DNA of 64,000 nt from Chitinophaga solisilvae (GCF_009928525.1 NZ_JAABOK010000020.1:1-64000); one strand, 5' to 3'. Counted from the stretch's first letter, positions 53,601-62,127 are shown. Notes: generated by a model from the sequence alone, not told the origin. Translations and numbers: made by a program.

Positions 53601-53887
53601 GTTGCCTGGCCGGCAATGGCTGCAATATCAGCAGGCGGCAGCAATGCTGGCACAGGTCCGCTGGTCAGAAAATTACGGAACAACGAAGTCCAGTCTCCGG
53701 CAACGGTATTGTCAGGCGTAAAGAAATTCAGTTCATGGGCAAGGGTATACAGCAGCGCTATCATACCGGGTACATCTCTTTCTTCGAGCTGGGCGTAATC
53801 ATCTGCCAGCGCGGCGCCCAGACGATCCCACTGCCCGATGCCATCGGAGTATAACAGTGACTGATATATGATTCGCAGATCTTCCAT
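50669..53887 (-). CDS. eCIS first baseplate protein (Afp11-like, gp6/J family)
   Basis: A 1072-residue baseplate protein. In the C-terminal third the segment THYITRMSERLRHRNRAINSWDLERLALEAFPGIVKVKCLNG marks the baseplate J/gp6-type domain, where MSERLRHRNRAI and DLERLA are conserved across Afp11 homologues. The end holds VVLHFDTEVYRSEIIYFIENLPYVEY. It forms wedges with gp25-like and Afp12-like proteins. Its ATG overlaps the TAA of the gp25 gene (TAATG on the minus strand), so translation is coupled. Confidence 0.87.
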   Translation of the reverse strand: MEDLRIIYQSLLYSDGIGQWDRLGAALADDYAQLEERDVPGMIALLYTLAHELNFFTPDNTVAGDWTSLFRNFLTSGPVPALLPPADIAAIAGQATDTEPHIALLLAFLRLLDKARNNLNAITSAHMQFYFSEVLKFPRRQAVADKVHVFFELNRNALPQLIPSGAVLDAGKGPDGQLLSYTTTSDIVVNQAQVAALYSLFVENTTADKTRLLWSAPYDPAKLPGQLLPFGSPQSRLAAADRTMSPVTTGMGISSSLLELEGGSRTIYLRAHSMPYAVKAPLLVDLQNIIQVEITGEKGWIKPQLTKAVIYQDTIQQAWLYVEVLLPEVMPPVTGHSQAVHQSRFPDGVPAMRITGLPGKPLPQDLLDFTTETAALTVDVKGLKKLIVQSEEGVQAVNKPFTPFGSWPSAGSRFFIGNRECFSKKLKNVTVNVQWQTPAQDFKTYYTGYSIPVDLTHTSFQVDADVLFNGVFDNPVKTGYTLFEGQVKAYRMKMTFSEEDLKIANDNQVPERNPGLPDISGGYAGGMPAGFIRLTLSAPDTPGFTAFGHSNYANALALATQKMVQFPNLPPVIPQPPYTPLIREISLDYIAEDNIFPGTDDQVFHITPLGIRKLTDKGNPLFPDFPAVGYLYIGLANLQPEQSVNLLMHLAENDAVQASDPDADYANPVISWAYLAGDEWSPLRTDQLALDTTSGLQQSGLLSLQTGADAATGLLMPPGLLWLQATLTQGLNRISPLDGIHTQAVEAVLSLLPGDDLADYPLHLAQGLPADTIKQMINSSVSLKSIRQPYASSGGLQPETKTHYITRMSERLRHRNRAINSWDLERLALEAFPGIVKVKCLNGSAIATPGVTRAVVIPRIAVAAPLAKRLQPKASSFLLDQVAAALKARTTAFTTVQVSNPDYEELLADFKVKFNAGFDPAYYQEQLNQDLVRFLSPWAFDDKVVLHFDTEVYRSEIIYFIENLPYVEYIADFKLFHRNVTGNTGGISKMKIGKTFEISRQPIPNIGIMNIGDSFLVGIDWEVVTPSQPAAILVSAPQHTIAIVDTSRVCTAVSGLGIGNMTINIDFIVSKS

Positions 53888-54309
53888 TATTGTACAGCGC
53901 CTTCGTTAATGTAAAACGGATATACCAGGTTGTACCTTGAGTTAGTGGCCAGCACCGTGTATTCCATGGAGATGAGGATAAGTCCGTTGGTATCGTCCAC
54001 CGCATTAATGCGGACAAAATCCAGCTCTATCCTGGGTTCATAATACAGGATGGCTGTCTGTATCATATCCTTCACATAAGCCAGCAGGCTGGTGGTGATA
54101 GGTTCGAACAGCAGTACTTCCAGGTTGCAGCCAAAGCGTGGCTGCATGACTCTTTCGCCGGGGCGGGTAGCCAGCAGTATCTTCAGGCTTTGTTCTATAT
54201 CTTCCGCTTCAGCTACCATCTGCACCGTGCCGGTATTATTATTGAAAGCCGGCGGAAAGCACCAGCCGGTACCGAGGAATGATTGATCCGAGTTCATAGC
54301 TGCATTCAT
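53887..54309 (-). CDS. eCIS gp25-like baseplate wedge protein (Afp9-like)
   Basis: A 140-residue gp25/GPW-type protein. The key blocks are LKILLATRPGERVMQPRFGCNLEVLLFEP and the EPR motif in ILYYEPRIELDFVRIN. gp25 initiates sheath assembly at the baseplate in T4, T6SS and eCIS. The start is directly adjacent to the PAAR stop. Length matches the family (about 130-150). Confidence 0.93.
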   Translation of the reverse strand: MNAAMNSDQSFLGTGWCFPPAFNNNTGTVQMVAEAEDIEQSLKILLATRPGERVMQPRFGCNLEVLLFEPITTSLLAYVKDMIQTAILYYEPRIELDFVRINAVDDTNGLILISMEYTVLATNSRYNLVYPFYINEGAVQ

Positions 54310-54609
54310 TTATCCGATTAAGACGGTAAATTCACCAATAACGATTTGTCCGCCGTGCGCGGTGGGGTCGCCCATTCTGGCGGCGGGCTTACCTCCTATC
54401 AGCACGGTGGATGAGCCCTGCAGGATGGTATCGGGAGGGCCGGTACATACTGCCATATCTCCCACTACTGCTGCCGGCAGGCCGCCAATCAGTACCGTAG
54501 CGGCTCCGGGCCCACTGCACGGACCACCTACATGTGGTACTGCCGGTATGCCGGGTGTTACCATCGGGCATACATGCATATCGCTTATTCTTGCTGCGGG
54601 TTGTCCCAT
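54310..54609 (-). CDS. eCIS PAAR tip protein (Afp10-like)
   Basis: A 99-residue PAAR-domain protein that sharpens the spike tip. It starts PAARISDMHVCP, and has repeated glycine-rich strands with TVLIGGLPAAVVGDMAVCTGPPD and TVLIGGKPAARMGDPTAHGG. His12, Cys14, Cys49 and the later His are the likely zinc ligands. No C-terminal toxin extension is present, so any cargo must load by another route. It follows the VgrG gene by 13 bases. Confidence 0.95.
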   Translation of the reverse strand: MGQPAARISDMHVCPMVTPGIPAVPHVGGPCSGPGAATVLIGGLPAAVVGDMAVCTGPPDTILQGSSTVLIGGKPAARMGDPTAHGGQIVIGEFTVLIG

Positions 54610-54622
54610 TATATATTGTTTA

Positions 54623-56392
54623 TCAGTTAATCTGCACCAGCGATCCTTTCAGTTTGGCGATGGCGCTGCTGCTCAGTTCCATTCCTGCGCTGCCTTCTGC
54701 CTTAAATTGCGCCTGTGCGGCATTTTTAATATTTACGCCCTGCAGTTCTATATCTCCGCCGGAAGATTTGAGGGTGATTTTTTTGGCAGTCTCCAGGGTG
54801 ATGCCGTCCGCATTCATCACCAGCTTATTACCGTTCTGATCTTCAAGGGTAATCCCCTTTTCTTTTTCAGACAGTACAATCCTGTTTCCGGCGGGTGTTT
54901 CCAGCGTCATGCTTTTATCTTCTTCCTGAAAAAGTATTTTCATTTTGCTGGCGAAGAAGAAACCTTTTTCTTTATTTTCATCCTTAGCCGATAGCGGCGC
55001 CGGTTTTTTGCTGCTGTTGAGCATGCCCAGCACGATGGCTTCACGGGGATCGTTGGTGATAAATCCAACCAGCACTTCGTCGCCGATATCCGGGCGAAAG
55101 AAGGAGCCGCGTTCCTTCCCTGCGTCGAGGGTGGCAATACGTGCCCATACGCCTTCTCCGCTGATATCTACCATCGGTATTTTTATCAGGATGCGGTCTT
55201 CTCCGGCAGGATCATCTTTCAGCTGCGCCACAATACCAGTTTGCAGTCCATGTACCGGCGGCACCAGCATGGCGGCTCCGGTATGTTGCGGCAGTTTTTC
55301 TGTATACCATTCCGGCTCCATACCAAACTGCGCGCTGGTAGTCCATGCGCCATCGCTGATGTCGTGCCGGACAGCGGATACAAATAACTTTCCGTTGAAG
55401 CGGTCGCCAACGCCCTGCAGGGAAATGAGGTCGCCGGGTTTAACAGCAGCAAATCCGTCGAACGTTACACGTCCGCGGATCTTTGCCAGCAGGGACTTCT
55501 GGCGGGCGGCATCCGCCCACGCCTGCAGTTCTTCCTGCGGGATATTGCCACCATGACGGAGCAGCATGGCTTTCAGCTGTGTGACGCCGGCCAGCTGCGA
55601 TGCAGGGAAATTACCTGCTTCCTTTACGGAAGCCGGCGCCTGTCCGGTTACTTCCGCCACTTCCTGATCTGCTACATCCCAGGTGAGCGCTGTTACGCCG
55701 GCGAATTGATTCCGCGCATCCATTTCTGCGTCCAGCTCCAGGATGGTAGCGCCGTATTGCAGTGTCAGCACCGGTTCTGCTGAGAAAGAGGGATTTACAA
55801 CTGATACGGTGCCGTCATTAATCAGGACCAGCTTACCGTTCACATCGAGGCGGCCAAGCAGGAAGTCCCAGTCGGAACTATCATACTGTACCATTTCCGG
55901 ATGTGTGAATTTGCTTTTATCAATTTTGCCGATGTTCAGTTTATATTTTGAAAAGAGATTGGAAGCGATGTCCGTGTCCTTCATATCCTTATAACTGGCG
56001 CTGAAGCGGCCCAGCGTCATGTTATACGCGGTATCGCGGCAGTCCAGCTTCAGCTGGGAAGCGCCGTTACGTCTTATGGCAATGGCATGCTTCACAACAA
56101 CGCCTTTATAAATAAGATCTTCCTTTGACTGATGTCCTGCAAATATTTCGATGACGCCGCCCGGCAGGAAAATAGCATCGCTGCTGGCAGCAAAGGTTTC
56201 CTTTGAGGGATCCCCGTCGATGATGGTAATTTTCGCCTGCGGGATACGGTTGGCTTCTTTCAGCACAGTAACGGAGAACACCTGCCAGGTGCGCGGGATA
56301 GCTGTTCCGTTTACCTTTACGGTAAAGGTGACCGTTGCGCCATCCACCTTCATGGGTATTGTTCTGTCGTTGCTCATGTTACTTTTTTTCAA
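54623..56392 (-). CDS. eCIS VgrG-like spike protein (Afp8-like)
   Basis: A 589-residue spike protein of the VgrG/phage gp27-gp5 type. The gp27-like part covers about residues 25-370 (IPQAKITIIDGD, KLDCRDTAYNMTLGRFS, DSSDWDFLLGRLD). An OB-fold follows (GIVAQLKDDPAGEDRILIKIPM, EVLVGFITNDPREAIVLGML), then a beta-helix needle with TLETPAGNRIVLSEKEKGITLEDQNG-type repeats. It forms a trimer under the PAAR tip. No effector extension is present. Its start lies 14 bases inside the LysM gene, so the two overlap. Confidence 0.93.
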   Translation of the reverse strand: MKKSNMSNDRTIPMKVDGATVTFTVKVNGTAIPRTWQVFSVTVLKEANRIPQAKITIIDGDPSKETFAASSDAIFLPGGVIEIFAGHQSKEDLIYKGVVVKHAIAIRRNGASQLKLDCRDTAYNMTLGRFSASYKDMKDTDIASNLFSKYKLNIGKIDKSKFTHPEMVQYDSSDWDFLLGRLDVNGKLVLINDGTVSVVNPSFSAEPVLTLQYGATILELDAEMDARNQFAGVTALTWDVADQEVAEVTGQAPASVKEAGNFPASQLAGVTQLKAMLLRHGGNIPQEELQAWADAARQKSLLAKIRGRVTFDGFAAVKPGDLISLQGVGDRFNGKLFVSAVRHDISDGAWTTSAQFGMEPEWYTEKLPQHTGAAMLVPPVHGLQTGIVAQLKDDPAGEDRILIKIPMVDISGEGVWARIATLDAGKERGSFFRPDIGDEVLVGFITNDPREAIVLGMLNSSKKPAPLSAKDENKEKGFFFASKMKILFQEEDKSMTLETPAGNRIVLSEKEKGITLEDQNGNKLVMNADGITLETAKKITLKSSGGDIELQGVNIKNAAQAQFKAEGSAGMELSSSAIAKLKGSLVQIN

Positions 56393-57095
56393 TTGGCGGA
56401 AATATCAGCTGCGTACCGGGCTGCAGGTTCCTGAAATCGGCCAGGTTGTTGGCTCTGGCCACCTGCATATAAAAAGCGGGATCCTCATATACCTTGTAGC
56501 AAAGCATCGGCAGGGTATCTCCAGCCTGTACAATACGTTTGTGGGTAATATCCGGCGATTTATCTGCCTGCTGCCTTACCCTCAGTTCATTCTCTACGGT
56601 GGCGGTGAACTTGGCCTTTACGGTAGCCCGTATCGGTGTGCCATCAGGTTTAAACAGCTTGAAGTTGATCGTCATTTCCTTCAGCACACATTTGAAAAGC
56701 AGTTCTCCCCACTGGATAATCAGGTAAGGAGGCTGATGTATCTGTCCTTTATAATCGTACACTACTTTCTTAAACTGCAGGATATCCGGCCAGATACCTT
56801 CCTTGCTTTCCTCCTGGATACCGGCGCTGTCTTTCGCCTTGAAGGTTCCTGGTAAGGCGCCCGTTTTGTCAAAGAGAAAATCGAAGTCAATATCCTCCGG
56901 CTCCATCTTATCGAACTTCATCTGTTGGGATTTGGTACCGGAGGCCTGCTGCTCCTTGTACTTCACCTTATAGGTACGGTTATAGCCTTCCGGATTTACC
57001 AGCACTGTAAATTCCCCGGAGGTTAACTTTTTGTTTTCCTCAAATCCGGCGGAAGTATAAGCCGTAATTTTTACCTTATTGAGTTCGGCAGACAT
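56379..57095 (-). CDS. eCIS LysM baseplate hub protein (Afp7-like)
   Basis: A 238-residue protein. The first part has the CIS1/Afp7-type fold (FTVLVNPEGYNRTYKVKYKEQQASGT, PPYLIIQWGELLFKCVLKEM), and the last 55 residues form a LysM domain (IVQAGDTLPMLCYKVYEDPAFYMQVARANNL). In T4 gp53-like proteins a LysM-type domain joins wedge parts around the hub; cell-wall binding is also possible. It overlaps the VgrG gene by 14 bases. Length matches the family. Confidence 0.92.
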   Translation of the reverse strand: MSAELNKVKITAYTSAGFEENKKLTSGEFTVLVNPEGYNRTYKVKYKEQQASGTKSQQMKFDKMEPEDIDFDFLFDKTGALPGTFKAKDSAGIQEESKEGIWPDILQFKKVVYDYKGQIHQPPYLIIQWGELLFKCVLKEMTINFKLFKPDGTPIRATVKAKFTATVENELRVRQQADKSPDITHKRIVQAGDTLPMLCYKVYEDPAFYMQVARANNLADFRNLQPGTQLIFPPIEKK

Positions 57096-57097
57096 AA

Positions 57098-57283
57098 TCA
57101 GCGTTCCTGTTTATCTTTCAGTATTTCCATTACCTTTTCCACGCAAAGCGCAATCAGATCATCCGGCGGTGGAGCCGATCCGGCAGGAGTTTCCGGGGTG
57201 GCCGCTCCGGCAGGTGCTGCACCTCCTTTCGGACCGCCGGTATCTATGACCGCTTTGATGTAGAGTTCACGGATTTCAATCAT
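57098..57283 (-). CDS. DUF5908 small eCIS protein (Afp6-position)
   Basis: A 61-residue protein with the DUF5908 outline: MIEIRELYIKAVIDTGG at the start, a Pro/Ala-rich linker, and DLIALCVEKVMEILKDKQER at the end. Such proteins are found only in Bacteroidota CIS loci in this position, between the tube and LysM genes. The role is unknown. Upstream of its start lies a short simple-sequence repeat. Confidence 0.85.
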   Translation of the reverse strand: MIEIRELYIKAVIDTGGPKGGAAPAGAATPETPAGSAPPPDDLIALCVEKVMEILKDKQER

Positions 57284-57326
57284 TTGATTATTTGATTATT
57301 TGATTATTTGAGATTTGAGATTTGAC
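57284..57326 (-). repeat. Simple-sequence repeat in the DUF5908 leader
   Basis: Right before the DUF5908 start codon (minus strand) lie three copies of atttgatt and two of atttgag. They resemble the arms of family B repeats. The surrounding 118-base gap (57284-57401) is by far the longest inside the early structural genes, and no normal ribosome binding site is evident there. Confidence 0.7.
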
Positions 57327-57401
57327 CGGTGTTTTTTGGGGGTTGTTTTTTGATTTTTTATTTGATTTTTTGTTTGAAGTTTCAGTGGCGGAACGCTGGT
57401 A

Positions 57402-57863
57402 TCAGAGGATGGTGAAGAACTGGTAGCGGAGTTCGAGGGATTCTACCAGTACTTTGCTCTCCTGGGCGTTGAGGTCTTCTACGGCCCACTTTTTGGGCCA
57501 TGCCTGTTTTACCGCCCATGTCACCAGGGGTTCATGTTTTTCGTTCAGCAGTTTTACTTCCAGGTCTACGGGTCTTATCTCCAGGTGTTCAAAGGTGTTC
57601 AGGCACCATTTGATCAGCGAGGAGTCTTTAATAAGACCTCGTTTGAGTACCAGGTTCGGGAATTTTGTACGAACAGGCAGCTCATGTTCAAACCTGTTTT
57701 CGCCCCCTTCCTTGATCATTTCCGTGACTATTTCTGTGGAGAGTCCGGCTACGGACTGAAACATGATATCGCTTTTATTGGAGGCTACACCGTGCAGCTC
57801 TTCCTTAAATCCGAACTCCACCTTGAAATGAAACGATACCGGCGGATAGTAGGTAGTAGCCAT
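57402..57863 (-). CDS. eCIS tube protein 2 (Afp5-like)
   Basis: A 153-residue T4 gp19-type tube protein. It reads FHFKVEFGFKEELHG at the start, FQSVAGLSTEIVTE, then NLVLKRGLIKDSSLIKWCLN and VKLLNEKHEPLVTWAVKQAWPKKW near the end, the classic gp19 layout. In Afp and PVC a second tube protein forms the first ring on the hub and adapts symmetry. It shares about one third of its positions with the other tube protein here by eye. It follows tube 1 by 6 bases. Confidence 0.93.
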   Translation of the reverse strand: MATTYYPPVSFHFKVEFGFKEELHGVASNKSDIMFQSVAGLSTEIVTEMIKEGGENRFEHELPVRTKFPNLVLKRGLIKDSSLIKWCLNTFEHLEIRPVDLEVKLLNEKHEPLVTWAVKQAWPKKWAVEDLNAQESKVLVESLELRYQFFTIL

Positions 57864-57869
57864 AATTGC

Positions 57870-58304
57870 TTATTGCTTTGATACTTTGATACCTTCGTGC
57901 GCGATCTCCATCGTTTCTATAGCCACTTCATTACCATCAGCCTTCAGGTCGGAAGACTGCACCTTCACCGGCCACGCGTTGAGTACCTGCCAGGTAATGA
58001 CCGGTTCGTGGTTCTCATTCAGCAGTTTAATCGTTACATCTCTCCTGGAAACGGTATTCATAGAGATGGTTTCCATCCATTCGTGGAAGCCGATATCTCC
58101 CTGGAAGGTGCCACGTTTCAGCGTGATGTTGCTGAGTTTCTGCAGACCGGGCATTTTCACCTTATGGAACTCAGGGCTGCTGCCTTCGCGGTATTCAATA
58201 ACATCGGATTCCATTGTCAGTCCGGTGATTTCGGTAAATCCTATTTTTGTTCCGGGGCCCCACTCCACACTAAAGTGGAATTTAGGCATTGGATAATTAG
58301 CCAT
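57870..58304 (-). CDS. eCIS main tube protein (Afp1-like)
   Basis: A 144-residue gp19-type tube protein. Segments FHFSVEWGPGTKIGFTEITGLTMESDV, IEYREGSSPEFHKVKMPGLQKLSNITLKRG, and IKLLNENHEPVITWQVLNAWPVK are characteristic of the major tube subunit. Hexamers of it would stack to form the inner tube. The sheath gene lies 38 bases upstream on the same strand. Length is that of Afp1/Pvc1. Confidence 0.94.
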   Translation of the reverse strand: MANYPMPKFHFSVEWGPGTKIGFTEITGLTMESDVIEYREGSSPEFHKVKMPGLQKLSNITLKRGTFQGDIGFHEWMETISMNTVSRRDVTIKLLNENHEPVITWQVLNAWPVKVQSSDLKADGNEVAIETMEIAHEGIKVSKQ

Positions 58305-58342
58305 ATTGCTTGTTTTAGATCAGTGATAAAATTCAGCGCAGA

Positions 58343-60871
58343 TCAGGATTCCTGCATTTTGTGCGCAAAACGCAGGATGATAAATTCAGCCGGGCGAACC
58401 ACAGCCATACCTACTTCCACGATCATGCGGCCTTCGAGGATATCAAGGGCTGTCATGGTTTCACCCAGACCGATCTTCACATAAAACGCATCAATGGGTT
58501 TTGCGCCGGCAAGTGCGCCCCTCCTCCATTCCAGCGTCAGGAAGTTCTCAATCATAGCTTTTACGCGTATCCAGGTGTTGATATCATTCGGCTCGAATAC
58601 AAAACTTTCGGAGGCTTTCCGGATAGATTCTTCCGCATAGTTGAAAAATCTTCTCACCGGCACATAACGCCATTCGTTATCATTTCCGGCGAGTGTGCGG
58701 GAGCCCCATACCAGCGTGCCTTTTCCGGTGAAGGCACGGATTGCGTTGATAGATTTTCCTGCATTAGCATCTACGTTCAGTGTTTCCTGGTCCTGCGCAT
58801 TGAGCAATACCAATGGTCCCAGTACGGAGGCCAGGCTGGTATTTGCGGGCGCTTTCCACACGCCACGGTTAGCGTCAACACTGGCGTACACACCTGCCAC
58901 TGCCGGTCCCGGAGGCAGTACCATCAGTTCCTGTCCGGCTTTGGTGATGTATGTTTTATACTGACCGAAGCTCTGTGCCAGGCTTTGATCAAATACAGAT
59001 TCATAGGTGGCTGCCGCATTTACAATACTGCTGTAATAGTTTACTACGGGCACTGCAGCGCTTACGCTGGCGCCGGCGGCAAGCAGGGTATACTCCTTGG
59101 CATCTACCGGGGCAAATGTCAGCGCTGCTACCACAGTGGCTTTGGTGGCTCCCGGTGCGGCAGCAGCCTGGGTAGCTTTCTGTCTGGCTTCCAGCAATAC
59201 CTGGTTGATAACGGTAGTGATGCCCACCGGAAATCCGGGTGGATCGGGCACCAGGTCCGGTACCGTAGCCGGTGCATTCAGCTTATTATCTTCATCGGCG
59301 TATGTTTTGGCGATGGTAAGTACTACCTTGTCCATATCCACCACTGCGGCAGCCAGTTTGTTGGTCAGCGCCGTGATCACCGCAGCCGGATTGGCGGGTG
59401 GGCCGGCAGTTTTGGCGATAGTGATTTCTGCGTCCACTTTTGTTTTAACGTCACCGGGCAACGGGATGGCAGCTGTTACCGCAGCGAGCGCATTGGCGGC
59501 AGAAGTGCCGGCCACTGCTCCGGCAATGGCTTTCAGCTGATCCATGACAGCGCGTTTCAGCGTATAGCCCCGGTACAGCGCCTGTACGCCTGCATTGTTG
59601 GGGACATTGGCTACGGCGGCAAATCCTGCGAAAGTGAGAATGTCTGTGAATTTGGAGTCGGCCGTGTTGATGATATTGATAGCGCCTTTCTGGAATACTT
59701 CCCGGTGATGCGTAACGGTTGTACTGAGGATATCTTTCACCTGGCCAATCAGTTTGGCGATATCGCTTTTCAGTTTGAATTCAACGCTCTGGGCTGCTGA
59801 AGGTACAGATATGCTGCTTACCACTGCGGGTAGCGCATCGCTGATCACTTTAACAGCGCGGATCACGTCGCGTATGCGGTCATACATTTTGCTGAGCGTG
59901 GCGGTGAAATCGGCGTAGGCGGTTTTTGATACGTCGTTATACACTACCATATAATCTTTCAGTAGTTTCTTCATCTGCGCATCCGCGTCAGCTATACCGC
60001 TGTCTACGAAACCGCCTGCCGCGCCGGGAATCAGGTTCTGTTGCAGTGCATTGACAGCGGCTACGGCGTTGCTGAGGTCATAAATAAGCTGCAGCAGGGC
60101 CGGGTTATTGGTGAGCGATGTCAGCAAAGCCAGCGAGGTAGCCGGTGTAGGCGACACTTCACTGTCGAGCGCAAAGGTAATATCACGGAAGCGCAGTCCG
60201 GCAGACAACGAAGCCCGTAACCAGGGCGTATAGGCAGCAGCATACTTCAGGTAGTTGATACCGATGTTATCACGGAAAGCGGCTACACGGTCGTCGTGCG
60301 TCTGGCCGGCTGTTTTCTCATCACTCTTCAGCAGATCGCAGATGAGGAAACGGTCCTGCAGTTTATTACATTGATTGATGGCCTGTACCTGGAAGGTGTA
60401 AAGGTCGGTACCCAGGCTGGTAGCATCAGGGCTCAGCAGTAAGGTAGGCTCATCATATTTTTCCAGGGCTTTGAGTCCGCCGAGGATACCTTTGGTATCA
60501 TCGCCGATAGCCGGTGGCGCGGTGTAATTACCAACGGACACGATATAGCATATGCCGCCGCCGTTATCATAGAACAGGCGTATGGAATCATAGAGCAGAT
60601 ACCTGGTATTTTTGGTTTCTGTTTTCAGATACTGTCCCGCAGCATTGAGGCGAACAATCACATCTCTTGCCGGCGGCCCTCCGAAGTACTGTTCAAATTC
60701 CAGAAAGGAAGCAATACGGGTAGGCGTATTGAGCAATGATTCTCCGTTTTTCTCCGCTGTTCCGGTATACCCGATAAACGCCGGGATGGCTGTATCTACA
60801 GCAGCTACGGAGGGGGGAAACTTGGTAATTTCCTCTACATAAACACCTGGTGTTTTATACGTACTTGGCAT
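58343..60871 (-). CDS. eCIS contractile sheath protein with large insertion
   Basis: An 842-residue sheath protein, against about 350-500 for most Afp2-4 homologues. The N-terminal domain (YKTPGVYVEEITKFPPSVAAV, residues 5-25) and the interlocking C-terminal domain (INTWIRVKAMIENFLTLEWRRGALAG, and VRPAEFIILRFAHK at the end) are intact. A roughly 395-residue Ala-rich helical insertion fills about 235-630. It should lie on the outer surface, as in T4 gp18. There is a single sheath gene, whereas Afp has three. The insertion has no recognised motif. Confidence 0.92.
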   Translation of the reverse strand: MPSTYKTPGVYVEEITKFPPSVAAVDTAIPAFIGYTGTAEKNGESLLNTPTRIASFLEFEQYFGGPPARDVIVRLNAAGQYLKTETKNTRYLLYDSIRLFYDNGGGICYIVSVGNYTAPPAIGDDTKGILGGLKALEKYDEPTLLLSPDATSLGTDLYTFQVQAINQCNKLQDRFLICDLLKSDEKTAGQTHDDRVAAFRDNIGINYLKYAAAYTPWLRASLSAGLRFRDITFALDSEVSPTPATSLALLTSLTNNPALLQLIYDLSNAVAAVNALQQNLIPGAAGGFVDSGIADADAQMKKLLKDYMVVYNDVSKTAYADFTATLSKMYDRIRDVIRAVKVISDALPAVVSSISVPSAAQSVEFKLKSDIAKLIGQVKDILSTTVTHHREVFQKGAINIINTADSKFTDILTFAGFAAVANVPNNAGVQALYRGYTLKRAVMDQLKAIAGAVAGTSAANALAAVTAAIPLPGDVKTKVDAEITIAKTAGPPANPAAVITALTNKLAAAVVDMDKVVLTIAKTYADEDNKLNAPATVPDLVPDPPGFPVGITTVINQVLLEARQKATQAAAAPGATKATVVAALTFAPVDAKEYTLLAAGASVSAAVPVVNYYSSIVNAAATYESVFDQSLAQSFGQYKTYITKAGQELMVLPPGPAVAGVYASVDANRGVWKAPANTSLASVLGPLVLLNAQDQETLNVDANAGKSINAIRAFTGKGTLVWGSRTLAGNDNEWRYVPVRRFFNYAEESIRKASESFVFEPNDINTWIRVKAMIENFLTLEWRRGALAGAKPIDAFYVKIGLGETMTALDILEGRMIVEVGMAVVRPAEFIILRFAHKMQES

Positions 60872-60882
60872 AAAATAGCTAT

Positions 60883-62118
60883 TTATTTGGGGAGATATAT
60901 TTTTGAATAAATGTTTTTAACGAGATGCGTAACAGCGTCCACCTCCGGCACGATGGTATGCGGCGAAGGATCCGGCAGATTGATGGTGGTGCCCATAGGG
61001 CCCGGAATATTGTATCCCGAATAGAACTGTGTAAGCGGCCGTGGAGCGGGAGGCTCGTTGAATACCGTCTGGTCCTGTTTCAGGTATTTCCAGCGGGTGA
61101 GCCGGTTTCGGAAACGTATCATAAATGTTTTGTTGGGGTTGTCCAGTAGCCATCGGTGTGTAACCGGATCCTCCTTCAAAAAGGTGAAAGGCGCTGCAGC
61201 ACCGGACACGAAGAAGTCGGACACACCGAAAACATCAGGTTGTAATAAAGGATTGATATAATAAAATGTTTTGACGGTTAAACCCGAAGCCTCCTGTATT
61301 TCAAGCCTGTACTGGCCGTTGCTGATACGGCTGAAATCAAGGACAAAATTCACATCGTCGGCAGGATCGGCAGAGGAAAAATATTCCTGCTGCGGATTAC
61401 CTGTACCGGGTGTCAGCCCCAGGTCTACGACATTATTGTCCGCATCATGGAGGGTAGCCCTGATCCATTCACCTGGCGTAGTATTGGGACGGGTATGTAT
61501 AAATCGTGTACCCTGTACCGTTATCCTTGCCAGCGGATTTACATAATTGATCACAGCTGTGCTGACCTTCTGCCATTTAGCGGCGTTAGCCGCGAAGTTG
61601 ATGGGAGGCGCCTGCTGATCAATCATCTCATATGTTTCACCGCCTTCTGTCACCAGATCGCCGAGGCTGTAGTTAGCCTCACCATGATATGTACTACCGA
61701 AAGCAGCCATGGCAGGATACAGGAAACCCGTGCCGGCCACCACGGAGGCGTTGCGGTTAGAAAAATAATATAGTTGTTTGCCTGGTTCCAGCAACCTGTG
61801 GTTGGTATAATTTTCAAAGAAAGGATCCAGCAGTTGCCAACGGAAAGACAGGCGCATAGCTGCAGTTGCATCTACCAGTGTGGCATACTGCCCGGCTCCG
61901 CTGATGTCTTCTGACCTGGCCAGCACGTTGAATCCGGTGGCAGTACTGCGGAACAGCAGGTGCTGGTTACGCATCAGCCGGGAGGTTGCCTCATCAGGTT
62001 GTATATTCAGCACACGGCGGATGTCAAATCCGTCAGGATACCTAACTATCAAACCTGGCACCAGGAAGTAGTCATGGAGGATGCGCACCTCGAATAATTT
62101 ACGGTAAACCGCCTGCAT
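60883..62118 (-). CDS. Unknown eCIS-associated protein
   Basis: A 411-residue protein of unknown function. It starts VRILHDYFLVPGLIVRYPDGFDIRRVL, includes DVNFVLDFSRISNGQYRLEIQE near residue 260, and ends HLVKNIYSKIYLPK. Strand-rich segments suggest beta domains. No signal peptide or membrane helix is visible. It lies between the DUF4255 and sheath genes in the same operon, so it is probably a structural or assembly protein such as a cap, collar or sheath initiator. I do not recognise its family. Confidence 0.7.
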   Translation of the reverse strand: MQAVYRKLFEVRILHDYFLVPGLIVRYPDGFDIRRVLNIQPDEATSRLMRNQHLLFRSTATGFNVLARSEDISGAGQYATLVDATAAMRLSFRWQLLDPFFENYTNHRLLEPGKQLYYFSNRNASVVAGTGFLYPAMAAFGSTYHGEANYSLGDLVTEGGETYEMIDQQAPPINFAANAAKWQKVSTAVINYVNPLARITVQGTRFIHTRPNTTPGEWIRATLHDADNNVVDLGLTPGTGNPQQEYFSSADPADDVNFVLDFSRISNGQYRLEIQEASGLTVKTFYYINPLLQPDVFGVSDFFVSGAAAPFTFLKEDPVTHRWLLDNPNKTFMIRFRNRLTRWKYLKQDQTVFNEPPAPRPLTQFYSGYNIPGPMGTTINLPDPSPHTIVPEVDAVTHLVKNIYSKIYLPK

Positions 62119-62127
62119 AGTACTGTA

